Origin: an uncultured Lachnospiraceae bacterium
GTDB taxonomy: Bacteria; Bacillota; Clostridia; Lachnospirales; Lachnospiraceae
Assembly (NCBI GenBank): GCA_902783935.1
Contig: CACZTA010000252.1
Span: forward strand, 1-9,285
Reading direction: 5' to 3'
Length of the DNA stretch: 9,285 bases
Part shown: piece by piece, positions 1 to 6,013 of the stretch
How the letters are laid out: every line of letters begins with the position of its first letter
Position numbering within the stretch: the first letter of the stretch is position 1
Position numbers and translations under genes: made by a program
Notes under the pieces: model-generated
What the model was told of the DNA's origin: nothing
The model's database searches: none
The model's input: only the letters and a program-made list of their open reading frames with translations

Positions 1-212
1 CTCGACACGGACATGAAGTCAAGCGAGACGGGGACGTCCTCCGAGATCTCCCTCGAGAGTGCCGTCATAAAATAGACGCCGCCTTTCAGCACGCAGATCA
101 TATGGATCTCTTTTCCCGCATAATCCCTGCTGATTTCTTCCGCCAGCACGCGGATTCTCTCTGATACCTGCTCCTTCGTGATCATCGTCGCGATTCTGTA
201 ATTATCTCCCAT
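1..212 (-). CDS. hpt: Hypoxanthine phosphoribosyltransferase, N-terminal 70 residues (3' end beyond window)
   Basis: This is the start of a cytoplasmic purine-salvage enzyme that joins hypoxanthine (and usually guanine) to PRPP, giving IMP or GMP. Only the first 70 codons are in the window; the PRPP-binding loop and active-site Asp lie beyond the left edge. The visible part opens MGDNYRIATMITKEQV, followed by a helix (RIRVLAEEISRDY), then VLKGGVYFM at about residues 41-49. LKGG is the pyrophosphate-binding loop of the HPRT family. The segment VPVSLDFMSVS at 60-70 matches the strand that follows it in bacterial Hpt. The ATG at 210-212 has a GAGGAG ribosome binding site and lies 17 bp after the tilS stop, so the two genes are very likely co-transcribed. 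tilS-hpt is a conserved Firmicute pair, usually followed by ftsH. Identity is confident despite truncation. Confidence 0.93.
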   Translation of the reverse strand, partial: MGDNYRIATMITKEQVSERIRVLAEEISRDYAGKEIHMICVLKGGVYFMTALSREISEDVPVSLDFMSVS

Positions 213-229
213 GCTCTTCGTCTCCTCAC

Positions 230-1621
230 TCAGTCAGATTCTTTCTGCAGTACTTCCAGTTCCAACGCGTTTTCCGTGCCCTGCGTGATGCGGTACCGGG
301 CCCCAAGCCGTTTCCCGATCACCCACACGATCTCCTGTCCGTCGGCCACGAGGGGGATCCTGTCCCGCTCCTGCCGGGGCACCTTTTCGTCCGTAAAATA
401 GTCGGACAGGCTTTTTCTGTGCCCTTCTCCGTCGATCGTGAGCCAGTCCCCGTCCCTCCTCGTCCGGAGAACAAGCGTATCCTTTATTGTATCATAATCT
501 ATCTGTTTCGAAAAGGCGTCCGGCAAGGTGCAAAAGGCGCCTGTCACCCTCCTGGTACGCAGCGTCAGGTCTCCGAAAACCGCAAACCTCTCTTCTCCCT
601 CATCCGGGAGTTCTATTTTTACAGCCGCTTTCTCCGGCGCAGCCGTCTCCCCGGCCAGCCGGATTCCTCCGTAATCCCTCTGTGCAATAAGTCCGTGCGG
701 CAGGGATATCTTCGCACCGGTCTGCTTCCCCATAAGCGCAAGAAGATCTTCAATCTGCCTGCGGCCGACATCTTTCACCGGGCCAGCCCGGGAAACCGCG
801 ATGCGGAGAATTTCCTGCCGCATGGCGGGCATCTCTTCCTCGAGGGCGGCACTGACGAGCACAGCCCCGTCCCCGGAGGCACTGACAAGCCTTTCCGCCC
901 GGCGTTCCGCCTCTGTTCTGATAAAGTCGTATGCTTCCCCCGCTATCCCGGAAAGAGCGGCCAGATGCTCTGAAGCTCCGGCATTAACTTCCTCCCCGAT
1001 CAGCGGCAGAATCGTCAGCCTGAGCCGGTTGCGCGCAGCATCCGTATGCCGGTTCGTTGAATCTTCACACCAGGAGAAACCCCGTGCGCGCAGACAGTCT
1101 GTTATTTCCGCCTTCGTCACGCAAAGAAGCGGGCGGATCAGACTGCCGCTGACGGGCTTCATGGCAGCGAGCCCGGCTATGCCGGTCCCCCTCAGGATCC
1201 GGAACAGGACGGTCTCAGCCAGATCGTCCCTGTGATGGGCGAGCGCGATCTTCGCGCCACCGGCCTTCTCTGCCTGTTCACGAAAAACCTCATACCGCAC
1301 CGCACGGCCTGCCTCCTCGACAGACATGCCTCTTTTTTCTGCTTCCGCGGGGACATCCCGGCGGAAGATGACGCAGGGAATACATCTGTCCTCACAAAGT
1401 TTCCTGACAAAGCCGGCATCCCTGTCCGCTTCCTCTCCGCGGATTCCGTGATGGACATGCACGGCCGTCAGGTCCAGCTGCATTTCCTCCCGGAGCTCAG
1501 CGAGAACATAAAAAAGGAAAACCGAATCCGCTCCTCCGGATATCCCCGCAATCACGTGGTCACCCGCCTCAAGCATCCCGGTTTCCCCGATATAATTTCT
1601 GATCTTTTCTTCTGTTTTCAT
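230..1621 (-). CDS. tilS: tRNA(Ile)-lysidine synthetase TilS
   Basis: This enzyme uses ATP to attach lysine to C34 of tRNA-Ile with a CAU anticodon, so the tRNA reads AUA as isoleucine; it is normally essential. Counting from the ATG at 1621 the protein has 463 residues, usual for a full-length TilS. The N-terminal ATP-pyrophosphatase (PP-loop) domain carries SGGADS at 28-33, HHGIRGEEADRD at 57-68, HHRDDLAET at 129-137, the RPLL strand near 163, and EDSTN with RNRLR at 186-201. A middle helical region follows, and the C-terminal TilS domain (RRDGDWL to GARYRIT, about 387-440) resembles that of other bacteria. The frame stays open to a GTG at 1651, but the ATG at 1621 puts the PP-loop Ser at about residue 28, as in known TilS. 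Neither start has a well-spaced Shine-Dalgarno sequence, so the exact start is uncertain. It sits 59 bp after divIC and 17 bp before hpt. Confidence 0.95.
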   Translation of the reverse strand: MKTEEKIRNYIGETGMLEAGDHVIAGISGGADSVFLFYVLAELREEMQLDLTAVHVHHGIRGEEADRDAGFVRKLCEDRCIPCVIFRRDVPAEAEKRGMSVEEAGRAVRYEVFREQAEKAGGAKIALAHHRDDLAETVLFRILRGTGIAGLAAMKPVSGSLIRPLLCVTKAEITDCLRARGFSWCEDSTNRHTDAARNRLRLTILPLIGEEVNAGASEHLAALSGIAGEAYDFIRTEAERRAERLVSASGDGAVLVSAALEEEMPAMRQEILRIAVSRAGPVKDVGRRQIEDLLALMGKQTGAKISLPHGLIAQRDYGGIRLAGETAAPEKAAVKIELPDEGEERFAVFGDLTLRTRRVTGAFCTLPDAFSKQIDYDTIKDTLVLRTRRDGDWLTIDGEGHRKSLSDYFTDEKVPRQERDRIPLVADGQEIVWVIGKRLGARYRITQGTENALELEVLQKESD

Positions 1622-1680
1622 CTCTTCAGACAGCCGGTTCCGGCGTGACACCGCACAGCAGCCGTGATCCGGTCACTCTC

Positions 1681-2013
1681 CTACTGCTCGTCCGCCGATT
1701 TCAGCACCAGTTCATCATTTTCAACAAGTCCGAGCCGGTTCTTCGCGATCTGCCTGACCGATTCCTCCGTAAGCATCGAATCATTCAGTTCTTCTATACT
1801 CTCGGTTCGAAGCTCCTCCGCACGGATTTCCTCCCTGAGCTCGGTTACGCGCCGGGCACCGGCATCAATCCGGTCATTAAGCCTCAGTCCCTCAAGCAGA
1901 AGAACCGAAAACAGCAGGCACACGACCAGCAGGATCGCCAGCATGGCAAGCCGGTTCTCTGTCGAGATCCGCTGCTGTCTGCCCGGCCGTTTTTTTTGTC
2001 TCTTCTTTTTCAT
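1681..2013 (-). CDS. divIC: Septum formation initiator, DivIC/FtsB family
   Basis: This is a small bitopic membrane protein of the divisome. DivIC/FtsB proteins pair with FtsL and DivIB/FtsQ to activate septal peptidoglycan synthesis. From the ATG at 2013 it has 110 residues: a very basic cytoplasmic tail (MKKKRQKKRPGRQQR), one transmembrane helix at about 22-41 (RLAMLAILLVVCLLFSVLLL), an external coiled coil at about 45-80 rich in E, R and L, and a C-terminal segment with EESVRQIAKNRLGLVENDE, the usual end of this family. The frame extends to a TTG at 2079, but that codon sits where transcription from the upstream promoter would begin. The ATG at 2013 has an AAGGGG ribosome binding site 5 bp away and gives the normal family length. 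It lies between rqcP and tilS, the classical divIC position, though without yabP/yabQ before it. FtsL-like proteins share this shape, so the symbol rests partly on context. Confidence 0.85.
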   Translation of the reverse strand: MKKKRQKKRPGRQQRISTENRLAMLAILLVVCLLFSVLLLEGLRLNDRIDAGARRVTELREEIRAEELRTESIEELNDSMLTEESVRQIAKNRLGLVENDELVLKSADEQ

Positions 2014-2084
2014 CCTGTCCCCTTCATGCATGCTTTCCTGTCCCGCGTTCCCCATGCGCGGATTGAAAGCCTGCGACAAGTATT

Positions 2085-2113
2085 ATTCTACATCAAAAAA
2101 GTCTTCCCTGCAA
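2085..2113 (-). promoter_or_regulatory. Possible sigma-A promoter for divIC-tilS-hpt
   Basis: On the minus strand a TTGCAG box (2108-2113) and a TAGAAT box (2085-2090) are separated by 17 bp. The -10 matches TATAAT at five of six bases; the -35 is weaker. Transcription would begin near 2079, giving a leader of about 65 nt before the divIC ATG at 2013. No hairpin with a T-run separates rqcP from this site, so read-through from rqcP probably contributes too. Confidence 0.5.
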
Positions 2114-2170
2114 CTGCCGCTCTGCCGCGGATCTGTCTGTCTGCAGAGAAAACGCCGTCTTTCTCCGGTC

Positions 2171-2410
2171 TCAGATATACTCGTACATGGCCGCCGCATT
2201 CTCTTTCTTCGTCGTCTCGATAATCTGCAGGACCTTCACCCTGACATTCCGCTCTCCGAACCGGATCTCGATCACATCGCCTTCTTTTACTTCCTGGGAT
2301 GCCTTGGCGATTTTATCGTTGACACTGACGCGCCCCGCATCGCAGGCTTCATTTGCCACTGTCCTGCGCTTGATCAGTCTCGATACTTTCAGATATTTAT
2401 CAAGTCTCAT
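2171..2410 (-). CDS. rqcP: RqcP (YabO), S4-domain ribosome quality-control factor
   Basis: This is a small RNA-binding protein of the S4 (Hsp15-like) family. In Bacillus, RqcP works with RqcH and tRNA-Ala on obstructed 50S subunits to add C-terminal alanine tails to stalled nascent chains. From the ATG at 2410 it has 79 residues, almost exactly the length of Bacillus YabO. The S4 motif fills most of it: [19 protein letters not shown] at 1-19, then [13 protein letters not shown] at 26-38, [12 protein letters not shown] at 41-52, and the family-typical tail [13 protein letters not shown]. The frame continues four codons upstream to a TTG at 2422, but the ATG at 2410 has a GAGGAG ribosome binding site four bases away and starts exactly where RqcP proteins start. 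It lies 67 bp after HU, with a terminator-like hairpin between, and before divIC as in many Firmicutes. Confidence 0.93.
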   Translation of the reverse strand: MRLDKYLKVSRLIKRRTVANEACDAGRVSVNDKIAKASQEVKEGDVIEIRFGERNVRVKVLQIIETTKKENAAAMYEYI

Positions 2411-2420
2411 GCCGCTCCTC

Positions 2421-2453
2421 AAAACAGAAAGGGGAGAAGCTCCGCCTCTCCCC
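2421..2453 (-). terminator. Intrinsic terminator between HU and rqcP
   Basis: The minus strand contains a 9-bp stem (GGGGAGAGG pairing with CTTCTCCCC, one G-U pair) with a 5-base loop, at 2431-2453. It is followed by TTTCTGTTTT at 2430-2421. The hairpin lies 24 bp after the HU stop and about 20 bp before the rqcP start. It most likely ends the abundant HU message and lets part of transcription continue into rqcP, for which I see no separate consensus promoter. Confidence 0.75.
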
Positions 2454-2477
2454 GTCCGTATTCACATTCTTTCTGAA

Positions 2478-2753
2478 TTATTCGTTGACCGCATCCTTCA
2501 GAGCCTTGCCCGCTTTGAACTTCGGTGCTCTGGACGCTTCGATCGTCATGGTCTCGCCGGTCTGCGGATTTCTGCCTTCACGGGCAGCTCTCTCGGAAAC
2601 TTCGAATGTGCCGAAGCCGACAAGCTGTACCTTCTCGCCCTTCTGCAGTTCTTTAGTAACGATTTCCACAAAAGCTTTAACTGCAGCTTCAGCGTCCTTC
2701 TTGGACAGGCCTGTTTCGCTGGCGATAGCAGCAGATAATTCTACCTTATTCAT
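2478..2753 (-). CDS. hup: Histone-like DNA-binding protein HU
   Basis: This is an abundant nucleoid protein that binds DNA as a dimer, bends it and supports replication, recombination and supercoiling. The full 91-residue protein matches the usual HU length. The N-terminal helix pair [25 protein letters not shown] is typical. GFGTF at 46-50 is followed by the DNA-clasping arm with [11 protein letters not shown] at 61-71; Pro63 is the residue that wedges between base pairs in HU/IHF proteins. The tail [15 protein letters not shown] is also standard. With no IHF-specific features and a single-gene layout, HU is preferred over IHF. The ATG at 2753 has an AGGAGG ribosome binding site (2759-2764) five bases away and a strong promoter, and a terminator follows, so HU is probably transcribed mainly alone. 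HU directly upstream of rqcP is common in Clostridia. Confidence 0.97.
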   Translation of the reverse strand: MNKVELSAAIASETGLSKKDAEAAVKAFVEIVTKELQKGEKVQLVGFGTFEVSERAAREGRNPQTGETMTIEASRAPKFKAGKALKDAVNE

Positions 2754-2807
2754 AGTAACCTCCTAAATAGTTCTAATTGTTAGCCGAATAAAGTGATAGA
2801 CTATTCA

Positions 2808-2836
2808 TTTATACCGCCAAATAAGGCGTCTGTCAA
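2808..2836 (-). promoter_or_regulatory. Strong sigma-A promoter of HU
   Basis: On the minus strand a perfect -35 box, TTGACA (2831-2836), is followed after exactly 17 bp by TATAAA (2808-2813), five of six matches to the -10 consensus. The leader to the HU ATG is about 50 nt and carries AGGAGG. The spacer holds a small inverted repeat, CGCC-TTATTT-GGCG, which could be an operator or chance. The promoter begins only 15 bp after the phosphoglucomutase stop codon, and no clear terminator separates them. Confidence 0.88.
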
Positions 2837-2851
2837 GGATGAACAGTCCTC

Positions 2852-4534
2852 TTATGAGAAGAGCGGAGAAAGTGCGTCAGCCAGCGTCTTCTTTTCTGTC
2901 TGAGCAGCCTCGAGATCCTTTCCGAGCGTCGTAAAATAAGTCTTGATCTTCGGTTCTGTTCCCGAGGGACGGACAACGACTGCCGAACCGTTATCCAGCG
3001 TGTAAATCAGGACGTTTGCTTTCGGAAGGCCGGTCTCCTCCGGCTTTGCATAATCCTTTACGCCGACGACGTTCCTGCCGCCGATTTCTGCGGGCGGTTC
3101 CTTTCTCAGCGAATTCATGATGCCGGCCATCTTGTCCATACCGGTGAGACCCGGGAACTCGAAGCTGTCCACCTGGTTCAGGTAACGGCCGTACTGGGCA
3201 TAGATCTCTTCCATTCTCTGCTTGAGTGAAGATCCGATGCTCCTGTAGTAGGCAGCCATCTCGCAGATCAGCATGGAAGCGATCACGGCGTCCTTATCGC
3301 GCACATACGGCCCGGCCAGATAACCGTAGCTCTCTTCGAAGCCGAAAATGAAGCGGTCAACTTCGCCGGCTGCCTCAAGCTGCGCGATCTGGTCGCCGAT
3401 CCACTTGAAGCCTGTCAGCACCGAGCGGAGCTCCACGCCGTAATGCTCGGCCACTTTATCCGCCAGCGGCGTCGATACGATCGACTTCACGGCTACCGGG
3501 TTCTTCGGCATCGTCCCCTGCTCGATCCTGCCCGCGCAGATATAATCCAGCAGGAGGACGCCCATTTCATTTCCGGTTACCAGCTCATAGGAACCGTCGG
3601 GACACTTCATCGCGACACCGACGCGGTCCGCATCGGGATCCGTCGCCAGCATCAGGTCGGCGCCCACTTCCTTCGCGAGCTCAAGCCCTTTCTCGAGCGC
3701 CGCAAAGATCTCCGGATTCGGATAGGAGCAGGTAGTGAAATAGCCGTTCGGGTATTCCTGTTCCGGCACGATCGTGACATCCGTGATGCCCAGGTCCTTC
3801 AGAATCCTGGTCACCGGGACAAGTCCCGTCCCGTTCAGCGGTGAATACACGAGCTTCAGTCCGGAGGAAGCCGCAAGCCCCGGGCGGACCTGTCTGGCCT
3901 CGATCGCCTCATAGAAGGCTTCCTTGCAGTCGTCGCCGACGAAGCGGATCAGGCCTTTCTCCACGCCTTCCGCGAAAGACATGTACTTTGCTCCTGTGAG
4001 AACATCGGTTTTCTGAATCGCGTCATAGACGATCGCCGCCGCGTCATCCGTCATCTGGCAGCCGTCCGGCCCGTACGCCTTATATCCGTTGTACTGTGCC
4101 GGGTTATGGGACGCCGTGACCATGATACCCGCATTGCATTTATAATATCTTGTGGCGAAGCTCAGCGCCGGGACCGGCATCAGTTCGTCGTAGATCCTTA
4201 CATTGATGCCGTTAGCTGCGAGAACGCCCGCCGCGTCCTTTGCAAATGTATACCCTTTCAGGCGGCTGTCATAGCTGATCGCCACGGTCTGTGTGCCGCC
4301 CTGCGTCTTCACCCAGTCAGCCACACCCTGTGTTGCCTGGCGGACGACCCAGATATTCATGCGGTTTGTACCTGCGCCGAGCGTGCCGCGGAGTCCGGCT
4401 GTACCGAACTGGAGAGAGACGGCAAAGCGCTCCTTGATCGCTTCGTCATCGTCTTTGATCCGCATGAGCTCGGGTTTCAGGTCGCAGTCGATCAGGTCTG
4501 CTTCCAGCCAGCGTTTGTATTCTTCCTTATACAT
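2852..4534 (-). CDS. pgcA: Phosphoglucomutase (alpha-D-phosphohexomutase superfamily, PgcA/PGM2-like)
   Basis: This cytoplasmic enzyme interconverts glucose-1-phosphate and glucose-6-phosphate, linking glycolysis to UDP-glucose, glycolipid and glycogen synthesis. From the ATG at 4534 it has 560 residues, close to Bacillus PgcA. The four superfamily signatures are present in order: FGTAGLRG near 43-50; the phosphoserine loop TASHNPAQYNGYK at 140-152, with Ser142 as the phosphate carrier; the metal-binding loop DPDADR at 299-304; the sugar-specificity loop GFEESYGY at 398-405; and the phosphate-binding loop RPSGTEPK at 522-529. GFEESYGY with this length places it in the PGM2-like branch rather than the shorter GlmM or ManB branches; activity on mannose or pentose phosphates cannot be excluded. 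The frame continues 34 codons upstream, but that stretch covers the leader hairpin and promoter. GGGAGG seven bases before the ATG at 4534 supports the start. It has its own promoter and appears monocistronic. Confidence 0.93.
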   Translation of the reverse strand: MYKEEYKRWLEADLIDCDLKPELMRIKDDDEAIKERFAVSLQFGTAGLRGTLGAGTNRMNIWVVRQATQGVADWVKTQGGTQTVAISYDSRLKGYTFAKDAAGVLAANGINVRIYDELMPVPALSFATRYYKCNAGIMVTASHNPAQYNGYKAYGPDGCQMTDDAAAIVYDAIQKTDVLTGAKYMSFAEGVEKGLIRFVGDDCKEAFYEAIEARQVRPGLAASSGLKLVYSPLNGTGLVPVTRILKDLGITDVTIVPEQEYPNGYFTTCSYPNPEIFAALEKGLELAKEVGADLMLATDPDADRVGVAMKCPDGSYELVTGNEMGVLLLDYICAGRIEQGTMPKNPVAVKSIVSTPLADKVAEHYGVELRSVLTGFKWIGDQIAQLEAAGEVDRFIFGFEESYGYLAGPYVRDKDAVIASMLICEMAAYYRSIGSSLKQRMEEIYAQYGRYLNQVDSFEFPGLTGMDKMAGIMNSLRKEPPAEIGGRNVVGVKDYAKPEETGLPKANVLIYTLDNGSAVVVRPSGTEPKIKTYFTTLGKDLEAAQTEKKTLADALSPLFS

Positions 4535-4568
4535 AAGATTTCCTCCCTGCCGATTGGACGTTTTTTCT

Positions 4569-4588
4569 GCGGAATGCCTGCATTCCGC
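4569..4588 (-). other. 5' leader hairpin of the phosphoglucomutase mRNA
   Basis: An 8-bp perfect stem, GCGGAATG-CAGG-CATTCCGC, starts about 20 bp after the -10 box and ends 34 bp before the pgm ATG. On the minus strand it is followed by A-rich sequence, so it would not terminate the pgm transcript; an mRNA-stability or regulatory role is possible. On the plus strand it is followed within five bases by T6 (4593-4598) and would form an intrinsic terminator, although I see no plus-strand gene that would need one. Confidence 0.6.
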
Positions 4589-4607
4589 CCGCTTTTTTAT
4601 TATATTT

Positions 4608-4636
4608 ATTATAAAGGACATGCGTGGCAGGGTCAA
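4608..4636 (-). promoter_or_regulatory. Near-consensus sigma-A promoter of the phosphoglucomutase gene
   Basis: On the minus strand TTGACC (4631-4636) and a perfect TATAAT (4608-4613) are separated by exactly 17 bp, eleven of twelve consensus matches. The -35 box directly abuts the terminator of the preceding gene. The transcript would start near 4601 and carry a leader of about 65 nt containing the hairpin at 4569-4588. Confidence 0.88.
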
Positions 4637-4675
4637 GGAAAGAGCGCCTCCGGAATGCGGTTCGGCGCTCTTTCT
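4637..4675 (-). terminator. Terminator of the cstA-SGNH unit
   Basis: An 11-bp perfect stem, GAAAGAGCGCC pairing with GGCGCTCTTTC (4638-4648 with 4664-4674), with a 15-base loop, begins three bases after the SGNH stop codon. The T residues fall mainly inside the 3' arm and the following tract is short, so termination may be incomplete. The stem is nearly symmetrical and could work in both directions. The loop contains GCATTCCG, also found in the downstream pgm leader hairpin. Confidence 0.72.
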
Positions 4676-4677
4676 GC

Positions 4678-6000
4678 TTACCTCGTAACTGTCATTGTCA
4701 CCCTGTCACATATTCCGTTTTCCGCAATCGCATAAATCCGGCAGGTGCCTGCGGCATTTGCTGTCACAATCCCGTGAGTTGATACTTTTGCAACCTCCGG
4801 TGTGTCAGAAATATATCTGACCGACGCTTTGCATTTCTTTTTCCCTTCTGCAAAATACGTCTTCGCCGCGGACAGCAGGGATGTTCTTCCTTTCCTGAGC
4901 GACAGCGTATGTGTATTCATTTTAATGCTGCTGCAGTTCGTATATCCGGATTTCGGCATCGCAATAATGATTTCTCTTGACTGGGCCAGTTTCCTGCTCT
5001 GACTGTCATAAGCCGTCACAATAAACTTATAGCAGCTTCCCGGTTTCAGGTTCCGGCGCAGAGATGATGTCACCGTCGTCGTGCCGATTTTTTTATAAGC
5101 ACTTCTGATCAGATTCCCTTCAATACAGTATTTTGCTGCCCCTTTTACCGCGTTCCATCGAAGCCGGATCGTGGTATCCGTCACCTCTCCCATCTTCAGG
5201 AGGAGTACCGGAGACGCTTCATACTGCGGCTGGTCCGTTTCGGGTTCCTCAGGTTCAGTTGCAGATTCAGACTGAACCGGATCTTTCGGAATCATCCGAC
5301 GCACTGCTGCTGCAAGGGAACGGCCCAGTAAAAGCTGGCCCTGTGAATTCGGATGAAAACCGCCGTAGAGTATATGGTTATCATTAAAGAAATAGGTTTT
5401 TATCAGTGACTGCGGAACCCGGAGAGCGTTTTCCGTTCCCTCCAGATAAACCCAGCCCTGCTCCAGTGCAATTTTCCGGTACATTTTTGCCCGGCGCGTG
5501 CATATATCCTGACGGTACTTTGTCTCGCCCCAGTTAACCGCGCTGTAAATCAGTCTCGCATTCGGAAACATCTTCCTGGCAGTATTCTTAAATTCAAGCA
5601 TCTTCATACGGACCTGGGATTCAGAAGCCTCTTTCCAGCTGCCGTCCGAAGCCTTACACCAGCAGTCATTTGTGACGCCTCCGGCAACGATAATGTTTGT
5701 CACCTTCTTCGCGTCCAGATACGTGAGAGATTTCAGTCCGGTGATAAACTGCTTACCCGTTCTGCAGAATCCGTAACCGCCCATACGCACTTTTTCCGCT
5801 TTACATCCGATACTTGCCTCCAGATAATCCGGCCATGCCGCATCCAGTGTTTCTTCTTTTCCGTCATAGCGGATCCCTGTCCTGCGGCTTGCGTATGAGT
5901 CGCCGATCATGATCCACGTCTTCCCGGCATCTGCAAAAGCCGGCACTGCAAAAATCAGCACCAGCATGGAGACAGCCAGTGCCAGAAAAGTCTTTTTCAT
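4678..6000 (-). CDS. Secreted SGNH/GDSL hydrolase-like protein with Fn3-like and Ig-like (BIG2) domains
   Basis: This 440-residue protein is predicted to be exported; its substrate is unknown. A signal peptide (MKKT, hydrophobic core 5-18, likely cleavage after AFA at 23) leads into an SGNH-type domain at about 27-236. Block I is GDSYAS with the presumed nucleophile Ser35, block II is GGYG at 74-77, block III is GGVTND at 107-112 with Asn111, and block V is GGFHPNSQG with His216. The Asp normally three residues before that His is Gly213. An acidic Ser/Glu/Pro linker (about 240-260) joins a fibronectin type III-like domain (about 262-347: IRLRWNAVKGAAKYCIE, YKFIVTAYD) and a BIG2-like domain (about 358-438: VRYISDTPEVAKVSTHGIVTANAAGTC). 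No LPXTG, lipobox or surface-layer repeats are visible, so it may be released. SGNH members cleave acyl, acetyl or lipid esters. It starts 13 bp after cstA, with a GAGGGG site, so the two are probably one operon. Confidence 0.82.
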   Translation of the reverse strand: MKKTFLALAVSMLVLIFAVPAFADAGKTWIMIGDSYASRRTGIRYDGKEETLDAAWPDYLEASIGCKAEKVRMGGYGFCRTGKQFITGLKSLTYLDAKKVTNIIVAGGVTNDCWCKASDGSWKEASESQVRMKMLEFKNTARKMFPNARLIYSAVNWGETKYRQDICTRRAKMYRKIALEQGWVYLEGTENALRVPQSLIKTYFFNDNHILYGGFHPNSQGQLLLGRSLAAAVRRMIPKDPVQSESATEPEEPETDQPQYEASPVLLLKMGEVTDTTIRLRWNAVKGAAKYCIEGNLIRSAYKKIGTTTVTSSLRRNLKPGSCYKFIVTAYDSQSRKLAQSREIIIAMPKSGYTNCSSIKMNTHTLSLRKGRTSLLSAAKTYFAEGKKKCKASVRYISDTPEVAKVSTHGIVTANAAGTCRIYAIAENGICDRVTMTVTR

Positions 6001-6013
6001 TATCTGTTTCCCC

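Noticed and set aside
2014..2079. Longer form of DivIC starting at a TTG (22 extra residues)
   Set aside because: The TTG lies at the expected transcription start of the upstream promoter and has no ribosome binding site. The ATG at 2013 has a good one and gives the normal family length.
2126..2141. Short CTGT tandem repeats between rqcP and divIC
   Set aside because: Three copies of a 4-base unit in an intergenic stretch is too little to claim a phase-variable or regulatory repeat.
1664..2476. Plus-strand open frames of about 190 and 270 codons over divIC and rqcP
   Set aside because: They cover two recognised minus-strand genes plus intergenic DNA. The translations are low-complexity Ser/Arg/Leu-rich antisense products with no domain.
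4535..4636. 34-residue N-terminal extension of phosphoglucomutase, or a leader peptide there
   Set aside because: The stretch covers the consensus promoter and leader hairpin, and homologues start at MYKEEYKRW. I see no separate short reading frame with a ribosome binding site in the leader.
4106..4735. Plus-strand open frame of about 209 codons across the start of pgm
   Set aside because: It is antisense to pgm, crosses the pgm promoter and a terminator, and has no family resemblance.
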